A stretch of 64,000 nucleotides of DNA. Source: Oscillospiraceae bacterium (GTDB taxonomy: Bacteria > Bacillota_A > Clostridia > Oscillospirales > CAG-272). How positions within the stretch are numbered: the stretch's first letter is position 1; every line of letters begins with the position of its first letter. A program made the position numbers and the translations under genes. The stretch is taken from NCBI GenBank assembly GCA_015063445.1, contig SVUD01000001.1:1-64000 (forward strand). The letters are read 5' to 3'. Below the pieces are notes generated by a model. The model was not told the origin of the DNA. It was given only the letters and a program-made list of their open reading frames with translations, and made no database searches. Below, piece by piece: positions 27,101 to 34,594 of this stretch.

Positions 27101-29360
27101 CATTGTTGGAAATGTATACTGTCTTAACATTTTCGAGGCTGTTTATAATATTTACGCCAACGTGCTCGTTGCAGCCATAAACACCCTGGCCGCCGCCGTA
27201 AAGCTGGTTAAATACGATGGGGGTGTAATCGGTTGAGTTTTCAAGACCGGTAACCTTATCGCCGCCGTGCGTAGGAACGCCGTATCTGGGGTTAGAGAAA
27301 GCGGCATTGTGCGCGCCCGCCTCGGCTCTTACCCAAGGATATCTTCTACCCGTTGCGTTATCCTGATTTTCATACTCGTAGTACGTATAGTTCACCCAAT
27401 CGCCGTAGTAAACTTCTACGTTCTCACAGGTGAGGAATTCGGCTGCAGCGTTCAATGCCTTTTTAGGACTGTTCTGCTCGGTGTGACCGATGAGCATTCC
27501 GCAGCGGCGGTATGCATACCACTGATAAGCGGCGGTTACGTCGCTGAATGCGTCAATCTCGCAAGCCGAGATTACGTTTTCCATTTTTACGGTTGCGTCA
27601 CCCCATTTGCCGCCGATAATACCGCCGCAAGCGTTGTCAAAATCTCCCCAAAGAGAAGAAATTTTTACAGAGGAGTCAACAACGATATTGTTGAACGTGT
27701 GGCTGTAGCCACTTGAAATATCTGTGCCGTAAGGACCGTGGGAAACCTCACCTACAACACCGCCCGTGTAACGCTGGTAATTAGCGAGCTTTGAATTTGT
27801 AACAACTATATTCTCAAAGTGGCAAGTGCCCTGAGCGTAGCCGACTACAGTACCCATATCTACGCACTCGAACACAATATTAGCGCCGCTTATTGCAAGA
27901 TTCTTGATAGTAGCGTCCTTGATAGAAGCGAAAAGACCCGCGCCTTGAGTTCCGTAGCTATAACCAAGCTCCCAGCCGTTCTGATAAAGGTTGTAAATCG
28001 TGTGACCTGCGCCGTCAAAGGTACCCATAAATACCTTACCGCCAAGATGCTCGTAATCATATCCAATAGGATCAAAGAGCTTGTTTGCAAGATCAATATC
28101 CGCTCCAAGCTTTACGTTTTTACCCGCAAAGGTATTTCCGCCGTCAACAAGATCTCTGAAGCCTGCAAGCTGTTCAGCGGTCGAAAGAGTGAACTCTATA
28201 TCGTTTTCGTTATACCAAGCGGTATCCGAATTACCGTCCCACTCGTCAGCTGTGGTCTCAACGTACGAGAACACGGAGAAATTATCTACGTAGATAACAA
28301 GCTCACCCGTTGCGCTATCGTATGTATACTGGTTGTTGATAGCGAAATCCGCTACACTGTTAACCCTTGTCATAAGGTCGGACTCGTGATAGAGCTTAAG
28401 CGATGTATCGCTGATTCCGGGCTTAAGAATTTCACCGAGATAAACTGTAATGGGCGTGGTGTTATCGTCTGCGATACCCTCAATATGAATATCGTAGCTC
28501 TCTGCCGTATCGCCCTCGCCGAGAACGATATTGCTGCCGTTCTCTGTTGCCTTGCCCGAGAACTTAAGAGTGCTGACACCGTCAGCAAGCTTAACTCCCG
28601 CAGGGAGCAAAGCGTAAACGCTGTCGCTGTATCTGATAACGAGGTCGTTTGCAAGCTCGCCGTAGACGGTTGCAACGTCGTCAAGGCTCTTTGTCGCAAC
28701 GAAGCCGTTTGCGATATCGGGCCACTTTGCGTCCTTGTCATACTCGTTTCCAAAGCTATCGCTTTCACCGTTTGCCTGTGTAGCTACAACGTGAATATCA
28801 AACTCGCCAAGAGTCAGTCCCTGATACTCGTTGCCTGCATCCTCCTGCATCTTAAGAGCTATACCGAGAGTATCGCTCTCGCCGGCGTCAAGGAAGCCGT
28901 GCGTTGTTTCGGCAATAGTGTTTATAAACTTATCGAGAGTTCCAACGTTTTCCCATTCGGAGCCAAGCACTCTTTCGGTAGGATATGCCTCCGCAATACC
29001 GGGACAGACGTAAACGTCTATAACCTCAGCGAGCTTAGAAAGCTCTTCCTCCGAAGCAAATCTCGCCTCCCATTTAAGAGAAAGCGTTCCAAGATTTACG
29101 ACCTTAAATATGGTAATGTCGGTATAGCCGGGCTCCCATTTGTCGTAATTGAAGATAGGATCTTTGTTGTCTTTTACAGACTTCCAATGTCCGTCATCCT
29201 CGCCAAGAACCAAAAGGTCTATCTTAAGAGTACCCGACTGGATCTTGTTTCCCGAGCTTACGGCAACGTCCGTGAACCACGCAAAAGTTGTTCCAAGAAG
29301 CATCGCAAAGCATAGGAGCAAGGATATGCAGCTTGTTAATAACGAGCGCTTTGTTTTCAT
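24117..29360 (-). CDS. Giant SipW-dependent-type surface protein, 1747 aa
   Basis: The N-terminus has the SipW-dependent (camelysin/TasA-type) signal: a hydrophobic run ending LLGTTFAWFTD. Residues ~30-200 resemble the TasA/camelysin fold (SGTLKIDLLVLGED...). Then come GLUG-like strands (about 410-580: GTFDGAGHTIYNLYQNG, GLFASIKDATIKNLAISG), a beta-helix (about 850-1010: TINLNGKTISV, NVVITGNGTM) and repeated Cys modules (CDCG at ~1047, CAEC/CSVC at ~1213, CDDCGE at ~1580) with ALGHDY/ALGHT linkers. An OB-like domain lies at ~1265-1370 and a beta-sandwich at ~1630-1747. No cell-wall anchor is seen and no SipW peptidase lies in this window. Probably an adhesin or matrix protein; ligand unknown. 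Confidence 0.75.
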   Translation of the reverse strand: MKTKRSLLTSCISLLLCFAMLLGTTFAWFTDVAVSSGNKIQSGTLKIDLLVLGEDDGHWKSVKDNKDPIFNYDKWEPGYTDITIFKVVNLGTLSLKWEARFASEEELSKLAEVIDVYVCPGIAEAYPTERVLGSEWENVGTLDKFINTIAETTHGFLDAGESDTLGIALKMQEDAGNEYQGLTLGEFDIHVVATQANGESDSFGNEYDKDAKWPDIANGFVATKSLDDVATVYGELANDLVIRYSDSVYALLPAGVKLADGVSTLKFSGKATENGSNIVLGEGDTAESYDIHIEGIADDNTTPITVYLGEILKPGISDTSLKLYHESDLMTRVNSVADFAINNQYTYDSATGELVIYVDNFSVFSYVETTADEWDGNSDTAWYNENDIEFTLSTAEQLAGFRDLVDGGNTFAGKNVKLGADIDLANKLFDPIGYDYEHLGGKVFMGTFDGAGHTIYNLYQNGWELGYSYGTQGAGLFASIKDATIKNLAISGANIVFECVDMGTVVGYAQGTCHFENIVVTNSKLANYQRYTGGVVGEVSHGPYGTDISSGYSHTFNNIVVDSSVKISSLWGDFDNACGGIIGGKWGDATVKMENVISACEIDAFSDVTAAYQWYAYRRCGMLIGHTEQNSPKKALNAAAEFLTCENVEVYYGDWVNYTYYEYENQDNATGRRYPWVRAEAGAHNAAFSNPRYGVPTHGGDKVTGLENSTDYTPIVFNQLYGGGQGVYGCNEHVGVNIINSLENVKTVYISNNESWENLKLQCWFKNGEDTWSTNIDGISMDGMETAVAGIYKVTLPTYVSEFKITADGENAAVFTLADLKNNFTYNLDGASVSAASVNGNAYATLEEAIANANGGTVTLESDVVIEESIVIDGISTTINLNGKTISVANNAEIVEVLLVKNNANVVITGNGTMLAIGEGDDVEHVEVISAIDGAKVKIENGTFISEGCTAVYATRGAIVSIYGGTFDATTTYDGRYFTLDVNEAEANRGEIIVYGGTYVNFDPANHTTDGIDYKNKLANTCFKSNYNESEKTYTVVADHTFVDGECDCGVEQKITWELLTDTSDLKVGDIIVFVYENDTVKYEMSSIDNKIGKYESYTITPKGLMIFEVVSGAKDNTVAFKNGDNYIKAISDNKIELSVSVAEDSSWNVTIENGKAVVKNVSLTDRFLQFNNTSGQERFCCYKNTQHSVGIYVQKTIIVCAECTMIETARQDATCTEAGYVTEKCSVCNNEVTTPIDALGHDYTGENPYVCVNNCGTHNLPETGSIITIQQALWIAETLKNGEDTANKYIITGVIDDEDHPSSTGATTITADAYSIYITNIHNVDGTIRHDAFTTKLQNGDSITVSAKIAKNESGEVQLHETWLADHTDSPSDNICDICGQTIGGSTEPDPEPETPTNPTWTKVDIADIKSTDVIVIVWTTSNGTSYAITNDKGTASAPSATIVTVIGEQLSGDITDNIKWNISNDNGNLTIYPNGTTGTWLYCTNTNNGVRVGTNTNKTFTIDANSGYLKHTGTSRYLGVYTTNPDVRCYTSSTAANITNQTIAFYKLVDGTSGGETPDPEPSCEHTNTIKTTVDATCTEPGSVTVTCDDCGETVSTEEIAALGHTTENGTCEICGEVIGGTSEPTEPTVVLEITKDDFNSTSYAANNNTKTENEYSYTSYQVMNQSSVMQWQKSKGYITIASNEFVKLELKVTAGTYTVTVGGEIVTGTTSNGVTTYDLTGLSGEIKISVGGETGKVDYLKFYK

Positions 29361-29403
29361 GACTTTTCCCTCACATGTTTTTTATTGTTTTAACAACAGA
29401 AGA

Positions 29404-29432
29404 ATTATAACATATTTTTCCTTTTTTATCAA
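29404..29432 (-). promoter_or_regulatory. Sigma-A promoter of the SipW-type protein
   Basis: Minus strand TTGATA, 17 bp, TATAAT, 45 bases before the ATG at 29360. Confidence 0.8.
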
Positions 29433-29606
29433 TACGTTTTTTAGTTTTTGTTCAACATTTTTCCATATTTGGAATATAAATCTTTTAGCGCTTTCATTTA
29501 TCTCGTTGTGCTACCTACAAGATATCGGTTATGGATAAATCACTATCACAAAAACAGCCCACCTCTCATATAATGAAAGGGACGAAGAGAAAGAAAGGTG
29601 ATATGT

Positions 29607-30362
29607 ATGAGATTCGGTAAAATCAACTTAGGTAAATTTTTCGACAAAGAGAGTGACGGCAATGGTGTTTTATACAATGCTCCGAGCTTGAACGGCAACC
29701 ATGAGAAGCACTCAGGCGAGGGAGCGTGTAGAGATAAAGCGTGTCACGATAGCTCTAAGAACGGTGAGTGCGGCTGCCGCTCAGACGCCTCATCCTTCGG
29801 CGAGCGGCTCAGGGGAGAAAGAGAGAGGCTATACGGCGGAGAAAATAACTCTGCCGAAAAAAAGCCGTCTTGCAGGTGCCAAGCCGAAGAAACAGAGAGC
29901 GTATACTGCAGCGAAAAAAGAGCGTGGGACAACGGAGCTTTAAAAGATACCGCTCCCGGATGCTCCTCGGGCGCGATGCGTGACAGAGGAAACGAGCCGA
30001 TAGTCTTTGATATACGCAAAGAGGCGTTCATGACGCCCGATTTTCGCACGGCTCTTTGGACGGGCGGAAATCTGCAGCTCACCGTTATGACCATACCCGT
30101 GGGAGAAGAAACGGGCATTGAGCGGCACGAGGGTATAGACCAGCTCGTCGGCGTTATCTCGGGAGCGGGAGAGGTTCTTTTTGGCAACAGAGAGAATTAC
30201 TTTGCCGATCCGATACCCTTAGACGCGCATAGCGTTATCCTTATTCCCGCAGGTACTTACCATAACGTGAAGAACGTCGGCAGAACCCCGCTTAAGCTTT
30301 ATTCGGTATACGCGCCAAAGTCGCATAAATTCGGCGCCGTGGACAAAATCAAGCCTCAGTAA
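29607..30362 (+). CDS. Cupin protein with a Cys-rich N-terminal extension
   Basis: The C-terminal half (from about residue 125, near 29976) is a single cupin beta-barrel: MTIPVGEETGIERHEGIDQL supplies the Glu/His ligands, followed by GAGEVLFG and the second motif IPAGTYHNVKN. Such proteins bind a metal and act as small-molecule binders or simple enzymes. The first ~120 residues are an unusual hydrophilic extension with about a dozen Cys (CRDKACHD, CGCRSD, CRCQAEE, CSEK, CSSG) and no known domain. ATG at 29607 is chosen over the in-frame GTG at 29598 because the GTG overlaps the AAAGGTGAT ribosome binding site. Monocistronic. Confidence 0.75.
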   Translation: MRFGKINLGKFFDKESDGNGVLYNAPSLNGNHEKHSGEGACRDKACHDSSKNGECGCRSDASSFGERLRGERERLYGGENNSAEKKPSCRCQAEETESVYCSEKRAWDNGALKDTAPGCSSGAMRDRGNEPIVFDIRKEAFMTPDFRTALWTGGNLQLTVMTIPVGEETGIERHEGIDQLVGVISGAGEVLFGNRENYFADPIPLDAHSVILIPAGTYHNVKNVGRTPLKLYSVYAPKSHKFGAVDKIKPQ

Positions 30363-30434
30363 ATTTCAAAAACGCCATAAATGTAAACCAAAGATGGCAT
30401 AATTCCGCAACGTTCAAGCGTAACCAAATAAAAA

Positions 30435-30483
30435 CGGGGTAGAAATTGCAACCTATGCTGCAGCTCTACCCCGCTAATTTCTA
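30435..30483 (-). terminator. Terminator of the HD-domain gene
   Basis: CGGGGTAGA (30435-30443) pairs with TCTACCCCG (30475-30483); the minus strand continues with TTTTTATTT. Confidence 0.8.
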
Positions 30484-30536
30484 ATTCCTTATTCCGAATT
30501 CCGAATTTAATTTCATTCCTAATTCCGCGTTTAACG

Positions 30537-31199
30537 TCACCCCAAGAACTTCTGACCGTTTATAACAAGCTCAAACTTAAGCCCCAAGGACTCTGCGGCG
30601 CTTCTGCAAAGCTTCATTCTGACAAGGAAAATCTCGAAATAATCCATTATCGAGCTTATAGTCGTATCTACGGTCAGATAAAGCGTTACGGCAGTGCCCC
30701 CCTCAGTTAAGGAAAGAGCGGACTCTGTTACCGAATAATTAACTCTGTCGTGAATATCGAAGGTCGTAAGGTCGCTGTTTCTCACACGGCTGCGGCGCAC
30801 GTCGGACTTATCCGCAATAATGAGAGCCGCCGCAAGAGGACTCACGGGAACGCCTGTGCCCTCGTCATGATTGCCTATAGCCGTGACTATCTCGGCAATT
30901 TCACCCGCATCCATACCGATGTTATCGAGAATTCTGAACGCTATAAGCGCTCCCGACTGCGAGTGGTCAACTCTGTTTACAACGTTTCCGATATCGTGAA
31001 GATGAGCGGCTATCCTTACAAGCTCGACCGTCCTCTCTTCATACCCGAGACCCAAAAGAAGCTCGGCGGCTCTTTTTGCCACCATACCTACGTGAGCGTA
31101 GCTATGCTCGGTATAGCCGAGCGCCTTGAGAGACGCGTCAGCGCGCTCGATATAAGTCTTTATTGCCTCGTTTTTCTTTATTGATTCGTAAGTTATCAT
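30537..31199 (-). CDS. HD-domain phosphohydrolase, 220 aa
   Basis: HD-superfamily metal-dependent phosphohydrolase. Metal ligands are visible: His in HSYAHVGMVAKRA, the paired His-Asp in RIAAHLHDIGNV, and a second His-Asp later in IGNHDEGTG, with LIIADKSDV (DxxD type) near residue 130. A C-terminal beta-rich tail (TVTLYLTVDTTISS) is also present. The substrate (nucleotide or phosphorylated metabolite) cannot be deduced. It has its own promoter and terminator and is divergent from the mgtC gene, with about 290 bases between them. Confidence 0.82.
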   Translation of the reverse strand: MITYESIKKNEAIKTYIERADASLKALGYTEHSYAHVGMVAKRAAELLLGLGYEERTVELVRIAAHLHDIGNVVNRVDHSQSGALIAFRILDNIGMDAGEIAEIVTAIGNHDEGTGVPVSPLAAALIIADKSDVRRSRVRNSDLTTFDIHDRVNYSVTESALSLTEGGTAVTLYLTVDTTISSIMDYFEIFLVRMKLCRSAAESLGLKFELVINGQKFLG

Positions 31200-31284
31200 A
31201 TTTTTCTCCGTTTTAAGCTTAGAATAAGCGCCGTATACAATGCGCCGTTATTCCGTATTTTGATTATTAATTTTATCCACCAAT

Positions 31285-31313
31285 AATATATCTCAAAGCT
31301 CAAAAAAAGTCAA
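31285..31313 (-). promoter_or_regulatory. Sigma-A promoter of the HD-domain gene
   Basis: Minus strand TTGACT, 17 bp, TATATT, about 85 bases before the ATG. Confidence 0.7.
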
Positions 31314-31411
31314 TGTTTTTCGTATATTCTTAAAAAAACTTTAAAAACTTTAAAAAAACACACCCTTTTTAATATAAATACGCTCTCTTTTTAACAATAA
31401 AGCGTTTTAAG

Positions 31412-31440
31412 TTGACTTTTTATGGAATTAATGTTAAAAT
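31412..31440 (+). promoter_or_regulatory. Sigma-A promoter of mgtC-like gene
   Basis: TTGACT, 17 bp, TAAAAT. Because the TTG of the -35 box would be the only upstream alternative start of the MgtC frame, the promoter also settles the start at 31490. Confidence 0.8.
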
Positions 31441-31489
31441 ATACTTCAGAACTCTTAACACGCATAATAAAAGAAAGCGAGGTATTCAT

Positions 31490-32179
31490 ATGGAATGGCT
31501 CAGAGAATTTAATATATGGACGATAATTATACGTCTGTTTCTCGCCGCGATACTCGGCGGATTTATAGGACTTGAGAGAGGTAGGCAGCGCAGAGCCGCA
31601 GGACTTCGTACTCATATTCTCGTTTGCGTCGGCTCGGCTCTTACGGTAATGGTCGGACTCTTCGCAAGATACAAGCTCGGATTTATAACCTCCGATCCCT
31701 TTCGTATCAGCGCGCAGGTAATCTCGGGCATAGGCTTTCTCGGCGCGGGAACGATAATGCTTAAGGGTAGATTCCAGGTCGTCGGCTTAACCACCGCCGC
31801 AGGTCTTTGGGTTACCGCGGCTATAGGTCTTTCGGCAGGCGCAGGCTTCTACGAGGGCGCTATCGCGGCATTTCTTATCTCCATTTTCACGGTTATTATC
31901 TTAAGCAAGGTTGAGCGTCAGATAAACGACAACCGCTCCAACTTCGGTGTTTACATAGAGATAAACCACGACGCAGCAGTGCGTGACTGTATCGCCGCTC
32001 TTAAGAAAAAATACGGCGCTCACGATATTCAGGTCACCGTTCCCCGAAGCGGAATCTCGGGCAACGTCGGTATCGAGGTAATCGTCGTAGTACCGAAAAA
32101 AGAAAAGATGACTCTCCCCGAGGTCATCGAAAAGATAAACGACTCCCCGAACGTTGTTTACGCTATTGAGTCTATATAA
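31490..32179 (+). CDS. MgtC/SapB family membrane protein
   Basis: 229-aa MgtC family protein. The membrane part has the conserved features AILGGFIGLERG (R/E-rich loop), AAGLRTHILVCVGSALTVMVG, VISGIGFLGAGTIM and GLTTAAGLWVTAAIGLSAGAG. The C-terminal ~80 residues are an ACT-like cytosolic domain as in longer MgtC proteins. MgtC proteins modulate F1Fo-ATPase and Mg/phosphate homeostasis in pathogens; in commensal Clostridia the role is unclear. The start is ATG at 31490 (GAAAGCGAGG before it). It ends in its own terminator. Confidence 0.9.
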   Translation: MEWLREFNIWTIIIRLFLAAILGGFIGLERGRQRRAAGLRTHILVCVGSALTVMVGLFARYKLGFITSDPFRISAQVISGIGFLGAGTIMLKGRFQVVGLTTAAGLWVTAAIGLSAGAGFYEGAIAAFLISIFTVIILSKVERQINDNRSNFGVYIEINHDAAVRDCIAALKKKYGAHDIQVTVPRSGISGNVGIEVIVVVPKKEKMTLPEVIEKINDSPNVVYAIESI

Positions 32180-32213
32180 GTTTTAGTTAAAAGGCGTAAA
32201 GCAAAGCTTAATA

Positions 32214-32262
32214 AAACCGGTAGAAGCGCTGTTTTTTTCGAGAAATGCTTCTGCCGGTTTTT
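32214..32262 (+). terminator. Terminator of mgtC-like gene
   Basis: AAACCGGTAGAAGC pairs with GCTTCTGCCGGTTT (one mismatch), followed by TTT. Confidence 0.85.
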
Positions 32263-32285
32263 ACAACCTTTACGGAGAAAATGAT

Positions 32286-32507
32286 ATGCAATATTACCAA
32301 AGACTAAAGGACGCCAGAGAAGATGCTGACAAAACGCAAAGCGAGATAGCATCATTATTGGGTACTCGCCAACAGCAATACGCGCGTTGGGAAAGCGGCG
32401 CGTGGCAAATGCCGGTAGAACACTACAAGACACTCGCAAAATTCTACAACCTTTCTATAGATTATCTCTCGGGGCTTATTGATACTCCCGAGAAGCTTTT
32501 TAAGTAG
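32286..32507 (+). CDS. Small Xre-family DNA-binding protein, 73 aa
   Basis: A single helix-turn-helix domain of the Xre/cI type: LKDAREDADKTQSEIASLLG and then RQQQYARWESGAWQMPVEHY for the recognition helix, ending IDYLSGLIDTPEK. Complete for a minimal Xre regulator. The ATG has GGAG nine bases upstream. It begins only 24 bases after the mgtC terminator and no separate promoter is seen, so it probably depends on read-through. Target unknown. Confidence 0.85.
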   Translation: MQYYQRLKDAREDADKTQSEIASLLGTRQQQYARWESGAWQMPVEHYKTLAKFYNLSIDYLSGLIDTPEKLFK

Positions 32508-32556
32508 TTTTTAAAAAGCAATCAAAATCGGTTAAGGTAAATTGATATAAAAAAGA

Positions 32557-32603
32557 CAGAAGAGAGAACGAATTGCGCTTCAAGCCCAACGTTCTTTCTT
32601 CTG
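32557..32603. terminator. Terminator between convergent xre and cls genes
   Basis: CAGAAGAGAGAACG (32557-32570) pairs with CGTTCTTTCTTCTG (32590-32603), T-runs on both sides. Confidence 0.85.
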
Positions 32604-32637
32604 CTTTTTTATTTGGTTTTTAAACAAGATAGCCTTC

Positions 32638-34290
32638 TTAAAGAAGCGGCGCAAAGATCTTAACGAGATCCTTGACTATTCTTTCGAACGGGCCGAGCCT
32701 TGCGTCAGCCTTGAGTATTTCGTGGGATTTTTCCTCGGTCCTTAAAAAGCTGTCGCGCATTTTTACTATCTCATCGTGGCCGAAGAGCCAGAGTCCGTCC
32801 TCGAAGTGATGAACAAGGCTTCTGTAATCAAAGTTTACGGTTCCCGAAACGGCGGCGATATCGTCCGTCACGACGAGCTTTTCGTGAATAAAACCCGGTG
32901 TGTACTCGAATATTCTCACGCCAGACTGCAAAAGATAAGGATACGAGCCCTTGGTCATTATCTTTATGATTTTTTTATCTGCCGCGTGCGGTGTGATTAT
33001 TCGAACGTCGACGCCTCTTTTCGCCGCGTTTCGAAGCGCCTCGGTCAAATCGTAATCAATGATAAGATAGGGCGTCGTGATATAAAGATATCTGTTCGAC
33101 ATCTCGATAAGGTTAATAAAAACGTTCTTGCCGACGGGCTCGGTATAAGCGGGCGAGGGGCCCGAGCCAAAGGGTATCATATAGCCTCGCCTTTCGGGCA
33201 AGTCGTTCTGTTGTCTGTCATCGGTAGCGTTTTCCGAAGAGCCTTCGTTCGCCTCAGCGGTTTCACACGCTCCGACGCTCTCGTTGTTTTCGCTACACAC
33301 GGCGCTATTATCCGAGAGGAATTTTTCATAGTCGCTAACCTTTCCGACGGTAAAGTCGTAAAGCAAAAGAAACAGTCTTGTAAAGCCCCTTGCGGCAGCT
33401 CCGATAACCTCAACTCCTCCGTCCTTCCAATGCCCGAAACGCTTTTTTTCGTTAATATACTCGTCTGCTATATTAGCTCCGCCCGTGAAGGCGTAAGCGC
33501 CGTCAACGACGCATATTTTTCTGTGGTCTCGGTTGTTATGCGAGGCGCTGAGCTTTGCGCTGACTCTTTCAAATCTGTAGCACAAAATGCCATCGCTTCT
33601 CATTTTTCTGTCAAAGCTCTCGGGAAGCGTTCGCATAGAGCCGATATCGTCTATAAGCAGTCTTACCTCAACGCCCGCGGCAGCCTTTTCCTTAAGCACC
33701 GAGTGTATTCTGCCGAAGAGAGCGCCGTCCTCAACGATGAAGTATTCAAGGAATATGAATTTCTTTGCGCTCTTAAGTCTGTTGACGAGCGCCTCGAAGA
33801 ACTCCTCTCCGCTGTCATAATATTTTGCGTCGCAGCCCGAATAAAGCGAAGCGAGCGCGTCATCCTTAAGTATGGAAAGCGCTCTGCCCCCTCCAACCTC
33901 ACTCTCCCGTGAAAGAGTGTTAAGATTTTCAAGAGAACGGGCTTCGTCAAGAGAGCTTTTTTTGTTTTCAAGAAGCCCGTCGGCTATTACCGAAAGAAGC
34001 CTTGCCTCTCGGCGAGTAAGCCGCCTGTGCGAGAAAATTATATAAAGCGCTCCTCCGACGAGAGGAAGCGTTGTAACCACCGCAAGCCAGGTTAATTTAA
34101 ACTCCGGATTGGTATCTCTGTTTATAAGGCTGATTATAACGAGAACGTCAATTATTCCCGAGATAATAAGAAACACGGTAGAATAATAGTATCCGTAAAA
34201 CAGAAGATACGTAAGCAGCATAAGCTCTAAAAGTATAAATACCGCGGAAAGCGTGTACCTCGAAAAGAGGAATTTGAGAAGCTTTTTCAT
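32638..34290 (-). CDS. cls: Cardiolipin synthase (PLD family) 2
   Basis: 550-aa paralogue of the protein at 22310-23875. Two or three N-terminal transmembrane helices precede HKD motif 1 (HRKICVVDGAYAFTGGAN) and HKD motif 2 (HEKLVVTDDIAAVSGTVN). Between them is a low-complexity acidic stretch (about residues 330-375, rich in Asn, Glu, Ser and Ala: ENNESVGACETAEANEGS) that is absent from the first copy. It has its own promoter ~230 bases upstream, so it carries a long leader, and it lacks the two-component operator. The two enzymes are therefore probably differently regulated. Confidence 0.92.
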   Translation of the reverse strand: MKKLLKFLFSRYTLSAVFILLELMLLTYLLFYGYYYSTVFLIISGIIDVLVIISLINRDTNPEFKLTWLAVVTTLPLVGGALYIIFSHRRLTRREARLLSVIADGLLENKKSSLDEARSLENLNTLSRESEVGGGRALSILKDDALASLYSGCDAKYYDSGEEFFEALVNRLKSAKKFIFLEYFIVEDGALFGRIHSVLKEKAAAGVEVRLLIDDIGSMRTLPESFDRKMRSDGILCYRFERVSAKLSASHNNRDHRKICVVDGAYAFTGGANIADEYINEKKRFGHWKDGGVEVIGAAARGFTRLFLLLYDFTVGKVSDYEKFLSDNSAVCSENNESVGACETAEANEGSSENATDDRQQNDLPERRGYMIPFGSGPSPAYTEPVGKNVFINLIEMSNRYLYITTPYLIIDYDLTEALRNAAKRGVDVRIITPHAADKKIIKIMTKGSYPYLLQSGVRIFEYTPGFIHEKLVVTDDIAAVSGTVNFDYRSLVHHFEDGLWLFGHDEIVKMRDSFLRTEEKSHEILKADARLGPFERIVKDLVKIFAPLL

Positions 34291-34515
34291 TTTTCACCTC
34301 AAAGCAAAAAGTTATATACAAGTATCATAAGGTGTATGAGCGTTTTTCGATGGCGCGCCCGAGCAATAACATAAATCTTGGTTTGCCGACCTTCGCAAAG
34401 GCGCAAAGCTTGACACGACACGGGGGTTCAAAGAAAAAAGAGAGAGCAAAAAACACTCGCTCAAAGGTCGAAGCCGTACGAATTTGCATATAATGATATT
34501 ACGTGTTTTATTGCT
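34291..34515 (-). other. Long 5' leader of cls 2
   Basis: From the promoter at 34522-34550 about 225 untranslated bases precede the ATG. Complementary segments CGACCTT (minus strand, near 34462-34468) and AAGGTCG (near 34387-34393) would close a large hairpin. No known riboswitch consensus recognised; no gene seen. Confidence 0.35.
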
Positions 34516-34521
34516 ATTTAT

Positions 34522-34550
34522 ATTGTAGCACAGAAAAATTATTTTTTCAA
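34522..34550 (-). promoter_or_regulatory. Sigma-A promoter upstream of cls 2
   Basis: Minus strand TTGAAA, 17 bp, TACAAT. Confidence 0.65.
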
Positions 34551-34594
34551 CTTTTAGTAAAAAATTTACATATAATCATCAACGAGGCATATTT

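Noticed and set aside
27819..29315. 498-codon plus-strand frame and similar long frames opposite the large secreted genes (for example 2321-3343, 4766-5671)
   Set aside because: They lie entirely opposite well-supported genes, have no ribosome binding site or protein-like motifs, and reflect codon bias of the real strand.
32286..32507. Antitoxin of a toxin-antitoxin pair
   Set aside because: No small toxin-like gene is adjacent; the flanking genes are mgtC and cls with terminators on both sides.
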